The notes under the pieces are model-generated. The model ran no database searches and was not told the DNA's origin. It was given only the letters and a program-made list of their open reading frames with translations. From UBA11164 sp034376725 (lineage in GTDB: Bacteria > Pseudomonadota > Gammaproteobacteria > Xanthomonadales > Xanthomonadaceae): 30,788 bases of DNA. Where the stretch lies: NCBI GenBank assembly GCA_034376725.1, contig JAXMJH010000013.1:1-30788 (forward strand), read 5' to 3'. The position numbers and the translations under genes are program-made. Positions 16,111 to 23,502 of this stretch are shown in pieces; position 1 is the first letter of the stretch; each line of letters starts with the position of its first letter.

Positions 16111-17013
16111 ATGGCCGGCTCCAGCCTTCTTGCGCTGATCGACGACATCGCCACCCTGCTCGACGACGTAGCGGTGATGACCAAGGTGGCCACCCGGAAA
16201 ACCGCCGGCGTGCTGGGCGACGACCTGGCGCTGAACGCAAATCAAGTCGCCGGCGTGAAGCCCGACCGGGAATTGCCGGTGGTGTGGGCAGTCGCCAAGG
16301 GCTCGCTGCTGAACAAGGCCATCCTGGTGCCCGGCGCGCTGCTGATCAGCTTCATCGCGCCCTGGGCGATCCTGCCGCTGATGATGCTGGGCGGTCTGTA
16401 TCTGTGCTTCGAGGGCGCGGAAAAGCTGGCGCACCGGTTTCTGCACGCGCCAGCCGAAGACCAGCAGGAGCATGCGGCGCTGATCGAGGCGGTGGCCGAC
16501 GAGTCGGTCGATCTGGTGGCTTTCGAGCGCGACAAGATCAAGGGCGCGATCCGAACCGACTTCATCCTGTCGGCGGAAATCATCGTGATCACTCTGGGAA
16601 CGGTGGCCGATGCGGCGTTCAGCCGGCAAGTGGGCGTGCTGGTAGCCATCGCCCTGCTGATGACGGTGGGCGTGTATGGCCTGGTTGCGGCGATCGTCAA
16701 GCTCGACGACCTCGGCCTGCACCTGAGCGAGCGCGCCAGCAGCGCAGCACAGGCGATCGGCCGCGCCATCATCGCCTCGGCGCCCTACCTGATGCGCACC
16801 CTGTCGATCGCCGGCACGGCAGCGATGTTCCTGGTCGGCGGCGGCATCCTCGCACACGGCATTCCCGGATTGCATCACGCGCTGGAGAGCGCGGTTGCAG
16901 GCCTGCCGGCCAGTGGGCTGTTGATCGCCGCCCTGCAGGGCGTGGTGGGAGTCGTGCTGGGCGCGGTGGCGGTGCTGGTCGTACAGGCAGTCGCCCGGTT
17001 TCGGCGGCGCTGA
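16111..17013 (+). CDS. DUF808 family inner-membrane protein (YedI-like)
   Basis: 300 residues. The N-terminus A-G-S-S-L-L-A-L-I-D-D-I-A-T-L-L-D-D-V-A and the following T-R-K-T-A-G-V-L-G-D-D-L-A-L-N-A are diagnostic of DUF808/YedI. Several hydrophobic helices follow: about 60-110, 150-205, 230-250 and 265-295. The molecular role of the family is unknown. A GAGG at 16100-16103 precedes the ATG by seven bases, and a CATAAT (16079-16084) is a plausible -10. It stands alone, divergent from uvrY. Confidence 0.9.
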   Translation: MAGSSLLALIDDIATLLDDVAVMTKVATRKTAGVLGDDLALNANQVAGVKPDRELPVVWAVAKGSLLNKAILVPGALLISFIAPWAILPLMMLGGLYLCFEGAEKLAHRFLHAPAEDQQEHAALIEAVADESVDLVAFERDKIKGAIRTDFILSAEIIVITLGTVADAAFSRQVGVLVAIALLMTVGVYGLVAAIVKLDDLGLHLSERASSAAQAIGRAIIASAPYLMRTLSIAGTAAMFLVGGGILAHGIPGLHHALESAVAGLPASGLLIAALQGVVGVVLGAVAVLVVQAVARFRRR

Positions 17014-17116
17014 ACGGATGGGACGTGTGTCGGCGCTGGCGCGCAAATCACGCAGTGGCGCTCAGAGCGACGGGCGTGGTTGCTGATTGGCAATAGCGAG
17101 GCGGATCGGGCGGTGT

Positions 17117-17206
<90 letters not shown>

Positions 17207-17524
17207 GTTTGCTGCTCCGCCCGACCTCGGCGCTGCGCGCCGTCACGCCGGTTTTACTCGGGGCTCCTGCCCCTCGCCCTTCGGGCCATCGGCCGCTGGC
17301 CGATGTTCGCTCCGGCATCCTGCCTGCGCAGTCAAGACCGGTGCCTTAAACCGCTCGGCCACCTCTCCGTTTGCTGCTCCGTCCGACCTCGGCGCTGCGC
17401 GCCGTCACGCCGGTTTTACTCGGGGCTCCTGCCCCTCGCCCTTGAGTAGTGGGCGGGTCGCGAATGCCGGGCGGCTATGTTAACCGGTCGGCGGACAAGA
17501 GTGATCGGCCTGTCGCGCGGGAGT
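17207..17524. other. Region between tRNA-Ser and lysR
   Basis: No gene. It is occupied by the duplicated tRNA flank and half gene, with hairpins GGGGC-AGGA-GCCCC (in both copies) and CATCGGCC/GGCCGATG. The promoter of the tRNA must lie in this region, but I could not assign -35/-10 boxes with confidence. Confidence 0.6.
17332..17443 (-). repeat. 112-bp direct repeat, copy 2, with orphan 5' half of tRNA-Ser
   Basis: Second copy, offset by exactly 162 bases. It contains a 5' tRNA-Ser half (37 bases) with no 3' half. Between the copies (17282-17331) is a unique 50-base segment with a perfect hairpin CATCGGCC-GCT-GGCCGATG (17287-17305). Reading frames across this stretch look like repeats of a peptide but reflect only the duplicated DNA. 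Confidence 0.95.
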
Positions 17525-18472
17525 TCAGGCCAGGGGCTTTTTCGAATCCCGCAGACAGGTCAGGCGGCCGGCTTCGAGCGCCGGCGGCAGGCGCTCGGCC
17601 AGGAAATCGATGAACACGCGTACCGCCGGCAGCAGGCCGCGGCGGGTGGGAAACACGGCGTGGAAAATGCCCTGCGGCAGGCTCCAGTCCGGAAGTACCT
17701 GTTCCAGCGCGCCGGCGCGGACCTGGTCGGCGCACACGGTCTCCGGCAGCAGGGCGATGCCGATGCCGGCGATGGCGGCGGCGCGCAGCACAGGGAAATC
17801 ATGGACCATGAGGCGGGGCTGGATTTCCGCGCGCTCGATGCGGCCGTCCGGGCCGTGCAGCTCCCAGCGTTGACGCATGTCGTCGCCGGCCATGGCCAGG
17901 GTGACGTGGGTGGCCAGATTCGCCGGCGATGTCGGCCGGCCATGGCGCGCCAGATAGCGCGGGCTGGCCACCAGCAGCTCATTGATGGCGCCGAAGCTGC
18001 GCATCACCAGGTCGCCATCTTCGTTCAGGCGGGTGCGCACGCGCAGCGCCACGTCGAAGCCCTCATTGATCAAATCGACGCGTCGATTGCTGACTTCCAT
18101 CTGCACCCGCACGTCGGGGTGCTGGGCGAGAAATTCAGGCAGCAGGTCGGCCAGCTGCTGCTGGGCGATTGCGACCGGGCAGCTCACCCGCACCAGTCCG
18201 CGGGGCTCGGCGCTGAGCCGGTCGACCGCTTCGCGCGCCGATTGGGCTTCGGCCAGCATGGCCTGGGCGTGGCGAAATACGTTCTGCCCCACTTCGGTGA
18301 CCGCGAAGCGGCGCGCGGAGCGCTGCAGCAGGCGCACACCGAGTTCATCCTCCAGGTGGGCCACGCGCCGGCTCAGGCGCGATTTGGAGATGCCCAGCGC
18401 GCGCTCGGCGGCCGCGTAGCCGCCGTGCTCAACCACCATTGCGAAGTAATAGAGGTCGTTGAGATCCTGCAC
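17525..18472 (-). CDS. LysR-family transcriptional regulator
   Basis: 315 residues. The N-terminal winged helix-turn-helix (1-60) has A-A-E-R-A-L-G-I-S-K-S-R-L-S-R-R-V-A-H-L-E and G-V-R-L-L-Q-R. The substrate-binding domain (about 90-295) includes G-L-V-R-V-S-C-P-V and a G-I-G-I-A-L-L-P motif. The target and inducer are unknown. The GTG start at 18472 lies six bases past the serS stop, so it is probably the last gene of the lolA-rarA-crcB-serS unit. The ribosome site is weak, consistent with coupling to serS translation. It resembles the CrgA/DsdC-like LysR subgroup only in general outline. Confidence 0.93.
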   Translation of the reverse strand: MQDLNDLYYFAMVVEHGGYAAAERALGISKSRLSRRVAHLEDELGVRLLQRSARRFAVTEVGQNVFRHAQAMLAEAQSAREAVDRLSAEPRGLVRVSCPVAIAQQQLADLLPEFLAQHPDVRVQMEVSNRRVDLINEGFDVALRVRTRLNEDGDLVMRSFGAINELLVASPRYLARHGRPTSPANLATHVTLAMAGDDMRQRWELHGPDGRIERAEIQPRLMVHDFPVLRAAAIAGIGIALLPETVCADQVRAGALEQVLPDWSLPQGIFHAVFPTRRGLLPAVRVFIDFLAERLPPALEAGRLTCLRDSKKPLA

Positions 18473-18478
18473 GGGCGA

Positions 18479-19759
18479 TTACTCGATCCGCTCCAGGCCG
18501 GCCATCCACGGACGCAGGGCGTCGGGCACGGCGATCGAGCCATCGGCGTTCTGGTAGTTCTCCATCACCGCGATCAGCGCCCGGCCGACCGCCACGCCCG
18601 AGCCGTTGAGCGTGTGCAGCGGCTCCGGCTTGCCGGTCTCCGGATTGCGCCAGCGCGCCTGCATGCGCCGGGCCTGGAAGTCGTCGCAGTTGGACACCGA
18701 GCTGATTTCCCGGTAGCAGTTCTGCGAGGGCAGCCAGACTTCCAGGTCGTAGGTCTTGCTGGCCGAGAAGCCCATGTCGCCGGAGCACAGCAGCATGCGC
18801 CGATACGGCAGCCCCAGACGTTCCAGCACCACTTCGGCGTTGCGGGTCATGCGCTCGTGCTCGGCCTCGCTCTCCGCCGGCCGGGCCAGGGTGACCAGCT
18901 CGACTTTTTCGAACTGATGCTGGCGAATCATGCCGCGGGTGTCGCGCCCGTGGCTGCCGGCTTCGGCGCGGAAGCACAGCGAATGCGCCACCAGGCGCAT
19001 CGGCATCACGTCGTCCTCGACGATCTGATCGCGGACCAGATTGGTCAGCGGCACTTCGGCGGTGGGGATCAGGTAGCGCAGTTGCTCGCCGACGGCGGTG
19101 GCGAACAGGTCTTCTTCGAATTTCGGCAGCTGGCCGGTGCCGCGCATGCTGTCGGCGTTGACGATATGCGGCACGTTGCACTCTTCGCAGCCGTGCTCGC
19201 CGGTGTGCAGATCGAGCATGAACTGGGCCAGTGCCCGGTGCAGCCGGGCCAGCTGGCCGCGCAGTACGGTGAAGCGTGCGCCGCTGAGTCGGGCGCCGGC
19301 ATCGCCATCCAGCCAGCCGTGCCGCGCGCCCAGTTCGACATGGTCGCGCACGGCAAAATCGAAGCTGCGCGGCAGGCCCCAGCGGTGGACTTCCTGATTG
19401 TCGGCTTCATCGCGGCCCAGCGGCACCGAGGCGTGCGGCAGGTTTGGGGTTTGCAGGGCGAAACCGTCCAGCTCGGTGCGCAGCGCTTCAAGGCGGGCCT
19501 CGCAGGCCTTCAGCTCGTCGCCGAAGCCGGCCACCTCGGCCATGATCGCCGTCACGTCCTCGCCCTTGGATTTGGCGATGCCGATCGCCTTGGACCGGGT
19601 ATTGCGCTGGTTGCGCAGGTCTTCGGTGCGGATCTGGATCCGCTTGCGCTCGCTCTCCAACGCCTCCAGCGCGGCGATGTCGAGATCGAAATTCCGGCTG
19701 TCCTTGAGACGCTGCGCGGTATCGGCCAAACGGCCTCGCAGCAGGGCGGGGTCGAGCAT
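18479..19759 (-). CDS. serS: Seryl-tRNA synthetase
   Basis: 426 residues, the normal bacterial length. The N-terminal antiparallel coiled-coil arm (about 30-105), which grips the long variable arm of tRNA-Ser, is clear. Class II motifs follow: motif 2 in F-R-A-E-A-G-S-H-G-R-D-T-R-G-M-I-R-Q-H-Q-F and motif 3 in L-N-G-S-G-V-A-V-G-R-A-L-I-A-V-M-E-N-Y-Q. The E-I-S-S-V-S-N-C-D-D-F-Q-A-R-R serine-binding segment is intact. GGAG precedes the ATG. A possible own promoter is TTGCCC (19815-19810) and GATAAT (19791-19786), 18 bases apart. The gene lies about 1.3 kb from a tRNA-Ser gene on the same strand. Confidence 0.98.
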   Translation of the reverse strand: MLDPALLRGRLADTAQRLKDSRNFDLDIAALEALESERKRIQIRTEDLRNQRNTRSKAIGIAKSKGEDVTAIMAEVAGFGDELKACEARLEALRTELDGFALQTPNLPHASVPLGRDEADNQEVHRWGLPRSFDFAVRDHVELGARHGWLDGDAGARLSGARFTVLRGQLARLHRALAQFMLDLHTGEHGCEECNVPHIVNADSMRGTGQLPKFEEDLFATAVGEQLRYLIPTAEVPLTNLVRDQIVEDDVMPMRLVAHSLCFRAEAGSHGRDTRGMIRQHQFEKVELVTLARPAESEAEHERMTRNAEVVLERLGLPYRRMLLCSGDMGFSASKTYDLEVWLPSQNCYREISSVSNCDDFQARRMQARWRNPETGKPEPLHTLNGSGVAVGRALIAVMENYQNADGSIAVPDALRPWMAGLERIE

Positions 19760-19785
19760 GAGGATTCTCCGTGGATTACCCGGCG

Positions 19786-19815
19786 ATTATCGCGGTCGAG
19801 CCGGCACCGGGGCAA
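19786..19815 (-). promoter_or_regulatory. Candidate internal promoter for serS
   Basis: TTGCCC and GATAAT with an 18-base spacer in the 126-base crcB-serS gap, placing a start about 20 bases before serS. Confidence 0.45.
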
Positions 19816-19885
19816 ACGCCGGTCGCGCTGGCTGCGGCGCGGATTGGATTCCGGCCGCCATGCGGGGGCGTTCGCGACGGGTCGT

Positions 19886-20278
19886 TCAGGCCCACCAAGC
19901 GCGGCCGAGTTTCCAGCCGATGGCGATGGCGGTCACGCCCAGCAGCACGTGCGCAGCGAGGGTCAAGGCGATCAGCCCCCAGCGCTCGGCGCGCAGCAAC
20001 TGCCACAGCTCAAGCCCCAGCGCCGAGAATGTGGTCAAGGCACCCAGAAAACCCACCATCAACAGATTGCGCCAGAACGCGGCATCGACCCGCGTTTCGA
20101 TCCACACCAGCACCAGGCCGGTGAGCAGGCAACCCAGCACATTGGCGCTGAGCGTGGCCGCAGGCAGCCCGCCCCAGCCGGCACGCACAAACCCGATATT
20201 GAGGCTGTAGCGCAGCAGGGCGCCCAGCGACCCGCCGGCAGCCACCGCCAGCGCATTGAGCCAGTGAGCATGCATCAT
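19886..20278 (-). CDS. crcB: Fluoride channel CrcB/Fluc
   Basis: 130 residues with four membrane helices. G-G-S-L-G-A-L-L-R-Y near the N-terminus, T-L-S-A-N-V-L-G-C, and G-F-L-G-A-L-T-T-F-S are the CrcB/Fluc signatures; the Phe and Thr-Thr-Phe-Ser residues line the fluoride pathway of the dual-topology dimer. It lets toxic fluoride leave the cell. The ATG at 20278 (a second ATG follows directly) overlaps the rarA stop as ATGA, so it is co-translated with rarA. No fluoride riboswitch is apparent at its start, as expected for an internal operon gene. Confidence 0.95.
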   Translation of the reverse strand: MMHAHWLNALAVAAGGSLGALLRYSLNIGFVRAGWGGLPAATLSANVLGCLLTGLVLVWIETRVDAAFWRNLLMVGFLGALTTFSALGLELWQLLRAERWGLIALTLAAHVLLGVTAIAIGWKLGRAWWA

Positions 20279-21672
20279 CGTGTTTTCCCCTCGGGTCGCT
20301 GTGGGTCGGAACCCGTGCGATCGTCGCCTCGGAACTCAGCCAGCGCCTCGGCACGGGCCGCGCGCAGCGCGTCGAGCTTTTCCTTCAGCTTGATCTCCAT
20401 GCCGCGTTCGACCGGTCGGTAATACACCTGCTCGCCGATTTCATCGGGAAACCCGGCCTGATCCAGTGCCACCCCGCCATCGACATCGTGGTCGTACTGG
20501 TAGGACCGACCATAGCCGATGTCCTTCATCAGCCGGGTCGGCGCATTGCGCAGGTGCAGCGGCACCGGCAGCGTGCCGCCCTGCTCCACTGCGGCACGCG
20601 CCTGTTTGTAGGCGCTGTAGGCCGCGTTGGATTTCGCGGTGCTGGCCAGATAGATCACCACCTGCGCCAGCGCCAGCTCGCCTTCGGGGCTGCCCAGTCG
20701 GTCGAAGGCGTCCCAGGCCTGGGTGGCCATCGCCAGCGCGCGCGGGTCGGCCAGGCCGATGTCTTCGACCGCCATGCGGGTCAGCCGGCGGGCCAGGTAG
20801 ATCGGATCGCAGCCGCCGTCGAGCATGCGGCAGAACCAGTACAGCGCGGCGTCCGGGTTGGAGCTGCGCACCGATTTGTGCAGCGCCGATATCTGGTCGT
20901 AGAACTGCTCGCCGCCCTTGTCGAAACGACGGCCGCGATCGGCCAGCACCTGCTCCAGCGTGGCGTCATCGAGTCGACCGGCCGCGCCGGCCAGCTCGGC
21001 GGCGATTTCCAGCAGGGTGAGCGCGCGGCGCACGTCGCCATCGGCGGCGCGCGCGATCAGGTTCAGCTGGTCGGCTGCGAACACCGGCGCCCGCCCGCTC
21101 AGACCGCGCTCGGCATCGGCCAGCGCGCGTTCGAGCGCGCTGACGATGTCCTCGACTGCCAGCGAGTCCAGCACGTGTACCCGACAGCGCGACAGCAAGG
21201 CGGAGTTGAGCTCGAAGCTGGGGTTTTCGGTGGTCGCGCCGACGAAGACGATGCTGCCGCGCTCGATGAACGGCAGAAAGGCATCCTGCTGGGTCTTGTT
21301 GAACCGGTGCACTTCGTCGATGAACAGCACCGTGCGCCGACCGGCCGCGAACCGCTGCTCGGCCTCGGCCAGCACCTTGCGCACCTCCGGAAGACCGCAC
21401 AGCACCGCCGACAGTGCCTTGAATTCGGCATCGGCGTAGTGCGCCAGCAGCAGGGCCAGGGTGGTCTTGCCGCAGCCGGGCGGACCCCACAGCACCATCG
21501 AATGCACATTGCCGGACTCGATCGCCCGACGCAGCGCGCTGCCCTCGGCAAGCAACCGGCGCTGTCCGACCATTTCGCCCAGCGAAGCCGGGCGCATCCG
21601 CTCGGCCAGCGGTTTGAGCTCGGCACTGGGCCCGAACAGGCTGTCGCTGGCGGCTGGCGGAGACGTTGGCAC
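20275..21672 (-). CDS. rarA: Replication-associated recombination protein A (AAA+ ATPase)
   Basis: 465 residues. Walker A is G-P-P-G-C-G-K-T-T (about 63-71), Walker B L-F-I-D-E-V-H-R-F-N (D119/E120), sensor G-A-T-T-E-N-P-S-F-E, then the C-terminal clamp-loader-like tetramer region (R-M-A-V-E-D-I-G-L-A-D-P-R-A-L). RarA/MgsA acts at stalled replication forks and interacts with SSB in well-studied bacteria. The start is GTG at 21672, needed to include the conserved P-L-A-E-R-M-R-P segment; the ribosome site is poor. It sits 48 bases after lolA and overlaps crcB. Confidence 0.96.
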   Translation of the reverse strand: MPTSPPAASDSLFGPSAELKPLAERMRPASLGEMVGQRRLLAEGSALRRAIESGNVHSMVLWGPPGCGKTTLALLLAHYADAEFKALSAVLCGLPEVRKVLAEAEQRFAAGRRTVLFIDEVHRFNKTQQDAFLPFIERGSIVFVGATTENPSFELNSALLSRCRVHVLDSLAVEDIVSALERALADAERGLSGRAPVFAADQLNLIARAADGDVRRALTLLEIAAELAGAAGRLDDATLEQVLADRGRRFDKGGEQFYDQISALHKSVRSSNPDAALYWFCRMLDGGCDPIYLARRLTRMAVEDIGLADPRALAMATQAWDAFDRLGSPEGELALAQVVIYLASTAKSNAAYSAYKQARAAVEQGGTLPVPLHLRNAPTRLMKDIGYGRSYQYDHDVDGGVALDQAGFPDEIGEQVYYRPVERGMEIKLKEKLDALRAARAEALAEFRGDDRTGSDPQRPEGKTR

Positions 21673-21720
21673 GCCGCCATTCTACCCGCCGCACACCAGG
21701 TCGGCGGCGGACCAGCGGGC

Positions 21721-22380
21721 TCAGTCGGCGATCGGAAACACCTCGGCGTCCTCGCCCATATCGCCCACCACATCGACACCGGGCGGTGGATCGAACCGGA
21801 AGGTGCCGGCCGCCAGCGCCGGATTGCGCTGCCAGGCGCTGAATGCGATTTCGGTGCGCTGGCCGAGCTGGTCCTCCAGATGCATGCGTTTGAGCTCGCC
21901 ATCGGCCACGCCCAGCCAGGCCGACTCGATCTGCGCGCCGTCGGTTTGCCGAGGAGTCAGCACCAGCCAGTCCAGGCCGTCGCGCTGGCCGCCGTCGGTG
22001 ACTTGAAACTGCCGCGCCATTTCATCCGGGTCGACCAGCGCCAGCAGCGGATTGCCCTGCTCTTCCAGGCCCTGCTGGCGGACGGTGACCTGCTCCAGGT
22101 CCGGGTCGAACACCCACACCCGGTTGCCGTCGGCCAGGATCAGCTGTTCGAACGGCTGCCGGTATTCCCAGCGGAACTGCCGGGGCGCGGACAGCGCCAG
22201 CGTGCCGCTGGATTGCTCGCGCAGCTGCTCGTTGGCGTCGTAAACCTTCTGCTCGAAATCGCCGGCCAGCACCTTCAGGCCTTCGGTCAGGCGGGCAAGT
22301 GTCTGCTCCGGCCCGCCGGCCTGCGCCAGCGACAACGGAAGCAGGCAGATCAGCAGCAGGCAGATCGATCGCACGCGCAT
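21721..22380 (-). CDS. lolA: Outer-membrane lipoprotein carrier LolA
   Basis: 219 residues. A signal peptide (M-R-V-R-S-I-C then Leu-rich, cleavage after A-Q-A) leads to the LolA fold: L-K-V-L-A-G-D-F-E-Q-K, S-G-T-L-A-L-S-A-P-R-Q-F-R-W-E-Y and V-W-V-F-D-P-D-L-E-Q-V-T-V-R. LolA shuttles lipoproteins through the periplasm from LolCDE to LolB or its equivalent. GGAGAA precedes the ATG at 22380. Genes downstream (rarA, crcB, serS) follow closely; upstream it is separated from ftsK by a gene on the other strand, so it needs its own promoter. Confidence 0.95.
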   Translation of the reverse strand: MRVRSICLLLICLLPLSLAQAGGPEQTLARLTEGLKVLAGDFEQKVYDANEQLREQSSGTLALSAPRQFRWEYRQPFEQLILADGNRVWVFDPDLEQVTVRQQGLEEQGNPLLALVDPDEMARQFQVTDGGQRDGLDWLVLTPRQTDGAQIESAWLGVADGELKRMHLEDQLGQRTEIAFSAWQRNPALAAGTFRFDPPPGVDVVGDMGEDAEVFPIAD

Positions 22381-22423
22381 GGGATTCTCCGGGACAGCCT
22401 GGGCAGGGTTGCAGTCGGAGCGA

Positions 22424-22452
22424 AGTCTAGGGTGTGCCGGCTGAATGCCCAA
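22424..22452 (-). promoter_or_regulatory. Candidate promoter of the lolA operon
   Basis: TTGGGC (22452-22447) and TAGACT (22429-22424) are 17 bases apart on the minus strand, about 45 bases before the lolA ATG. Matches to consensus are three and four of six. Confidence 0.42.
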
Positions 22453-22575
22453 TAGCCGCAGAACTCCCTCCGCAGAACTCCGCTCCAGCCCGGCCAGAAG
22501 TCATTATCCCAAGCAGCACGCGCCAGCGTGGCGGGTTGGCAGGAAGATTCACTCATCCACAACCGGAGTCAGCTC

Positions 22576-23334
22576 ATGTCCACCCTCTCCCGATTTCGCC
22601 CGCTCGCCATTGGCTGCCTGTTGGCTCTTGCGCCGCTCGCCCAGGCGGCGGTCTCGGTCGACAGCGGCCATTGCCAGATCAACAGCGACTACGACCTGAG
22701 CGTGGACGCCCAGCGCATCGCCTTCGACAACACCCGGGGCAGCCGCATCAAGATGGCCGACGGCGCGCTGTGGATCGACGGCGAGCCGGCTGCGCTCAGT
22801 GCCGAAGACGTGACCCGGGTCCGCGCCTTCGAAGCGCAGGTGCGCCGATTGCTTCCTGAAGTGCGCGCAATCGGCATCGACGCCATCGATGTCGCCTACA
22901 CCGCGCTGAACGAAGTGGCCAGCGCGCTGAGCGACAAGCCGGAAACCATCACCCGGCGTCTGGACAGCTCCCGCGAACTGCTGGAAAAACGTCTGCTGGG
23001 CAACGACGAGAACTCGCTGAGCCTGGACGATGCGGTAGTCGATGCCGCCGTGGAGGAAATGGTCGGCGAAATCGTTCCGCTGCTGGTCGGCGAGATCACC
23101 CGCGCCGCGATTGCCGCCGCGTTGACCGGCAACGAAGCGCGCGTCAAGGAGATCGAGGCCCGCGCCGACGCCATGGAAGCGCGCATCGAGCGCACCGTGG
23201 AAGCCCGCGCCTCGCTGCTGGAAGCGCGTGCCGAAGCGCTGTGTCCGAGCCTGATCGCCCTCGACGAGATCGACAACGCGCTGGAGGTTCGCATGGCCGA
23301 CGGCTCGCCGCTGGCGCTGCTCAAGGTCGACTGA
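22576..23334 (+). CDS. YggN/DUF2884-like exported protein
   Basis: 252 residues. A signal peptide ends A-Q-A-A near residue 22. The N-terminal part has a short beta-rich segment with C-Q-I-N-S-D-Y-D-L-S-V-D and L-W-I-D-G. The bulk is helical, rich in Ala/Glu/Arg (A-R-V-K-E-I-E-A-R-A-D-A-M-E-A-R-I-E and onward), likely a coiled coil, and a late Cys (A-L-C-P-S-L) could pair with the early Cys. The layout resembles the YggN/DUF2884 periplasmic family, whose role is unknown; I hold that family name with moderate confidence. GGAG at 22564-22567 supports the ATG at 22576. The gene is convergent with ftsK and divergent from lolA. Confidence 0.82.
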   Translation: MSTLSRFRPLAIGCLLALAPLAQAAVSVDSGHCQINSDYDLSVDAQRIAFDNTRGSRIKMADGALWIDGEPAALSAEDVTRVRAFEAQVRRLLPEVRAIGIDAIDVAYTALNEVASALSDKPETITRRLDSSRELLEKRLLGNDENSLSLDDAVVDAAVEEMVGEIVPLLVGEITRAAIAAALTGNEARVKEIEARADAMEARIERTVEARASLLEARAEALCPSLIALDEIDNALEVRMADGSPLALLKVD

Positions 23335-23346
23335 TGCCGACTGCCG

Positions 23347-23372
23347 GTGGCTGCGGCTCGCCGGCCAGCCAC
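23347..23372. terminator. Stem-loop between convergent yggN-like gene and ftsK
   Basis: GTGGCTG (23347-23353) pairs with CAGCCAC (23366-23372), 12 bases after the yggN-like stop. Only a short T run follows (ATTTG), so it is at best a weak intrinsic terminator. Confidence 0.3.
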
Positions 23373-23502
23373 GAGATTTGCCGCACCTGACGGTTGTGGC
23401 GCCAAGTCCGCGCTGCGCGGGCCGGCGCCGAGCCGCATCGCCGGTCGCGGCCGGCGCCAAAAATCCAGCCCGGCGACTGTCCCCGCCGACCGGTCACGCA
23501 GC

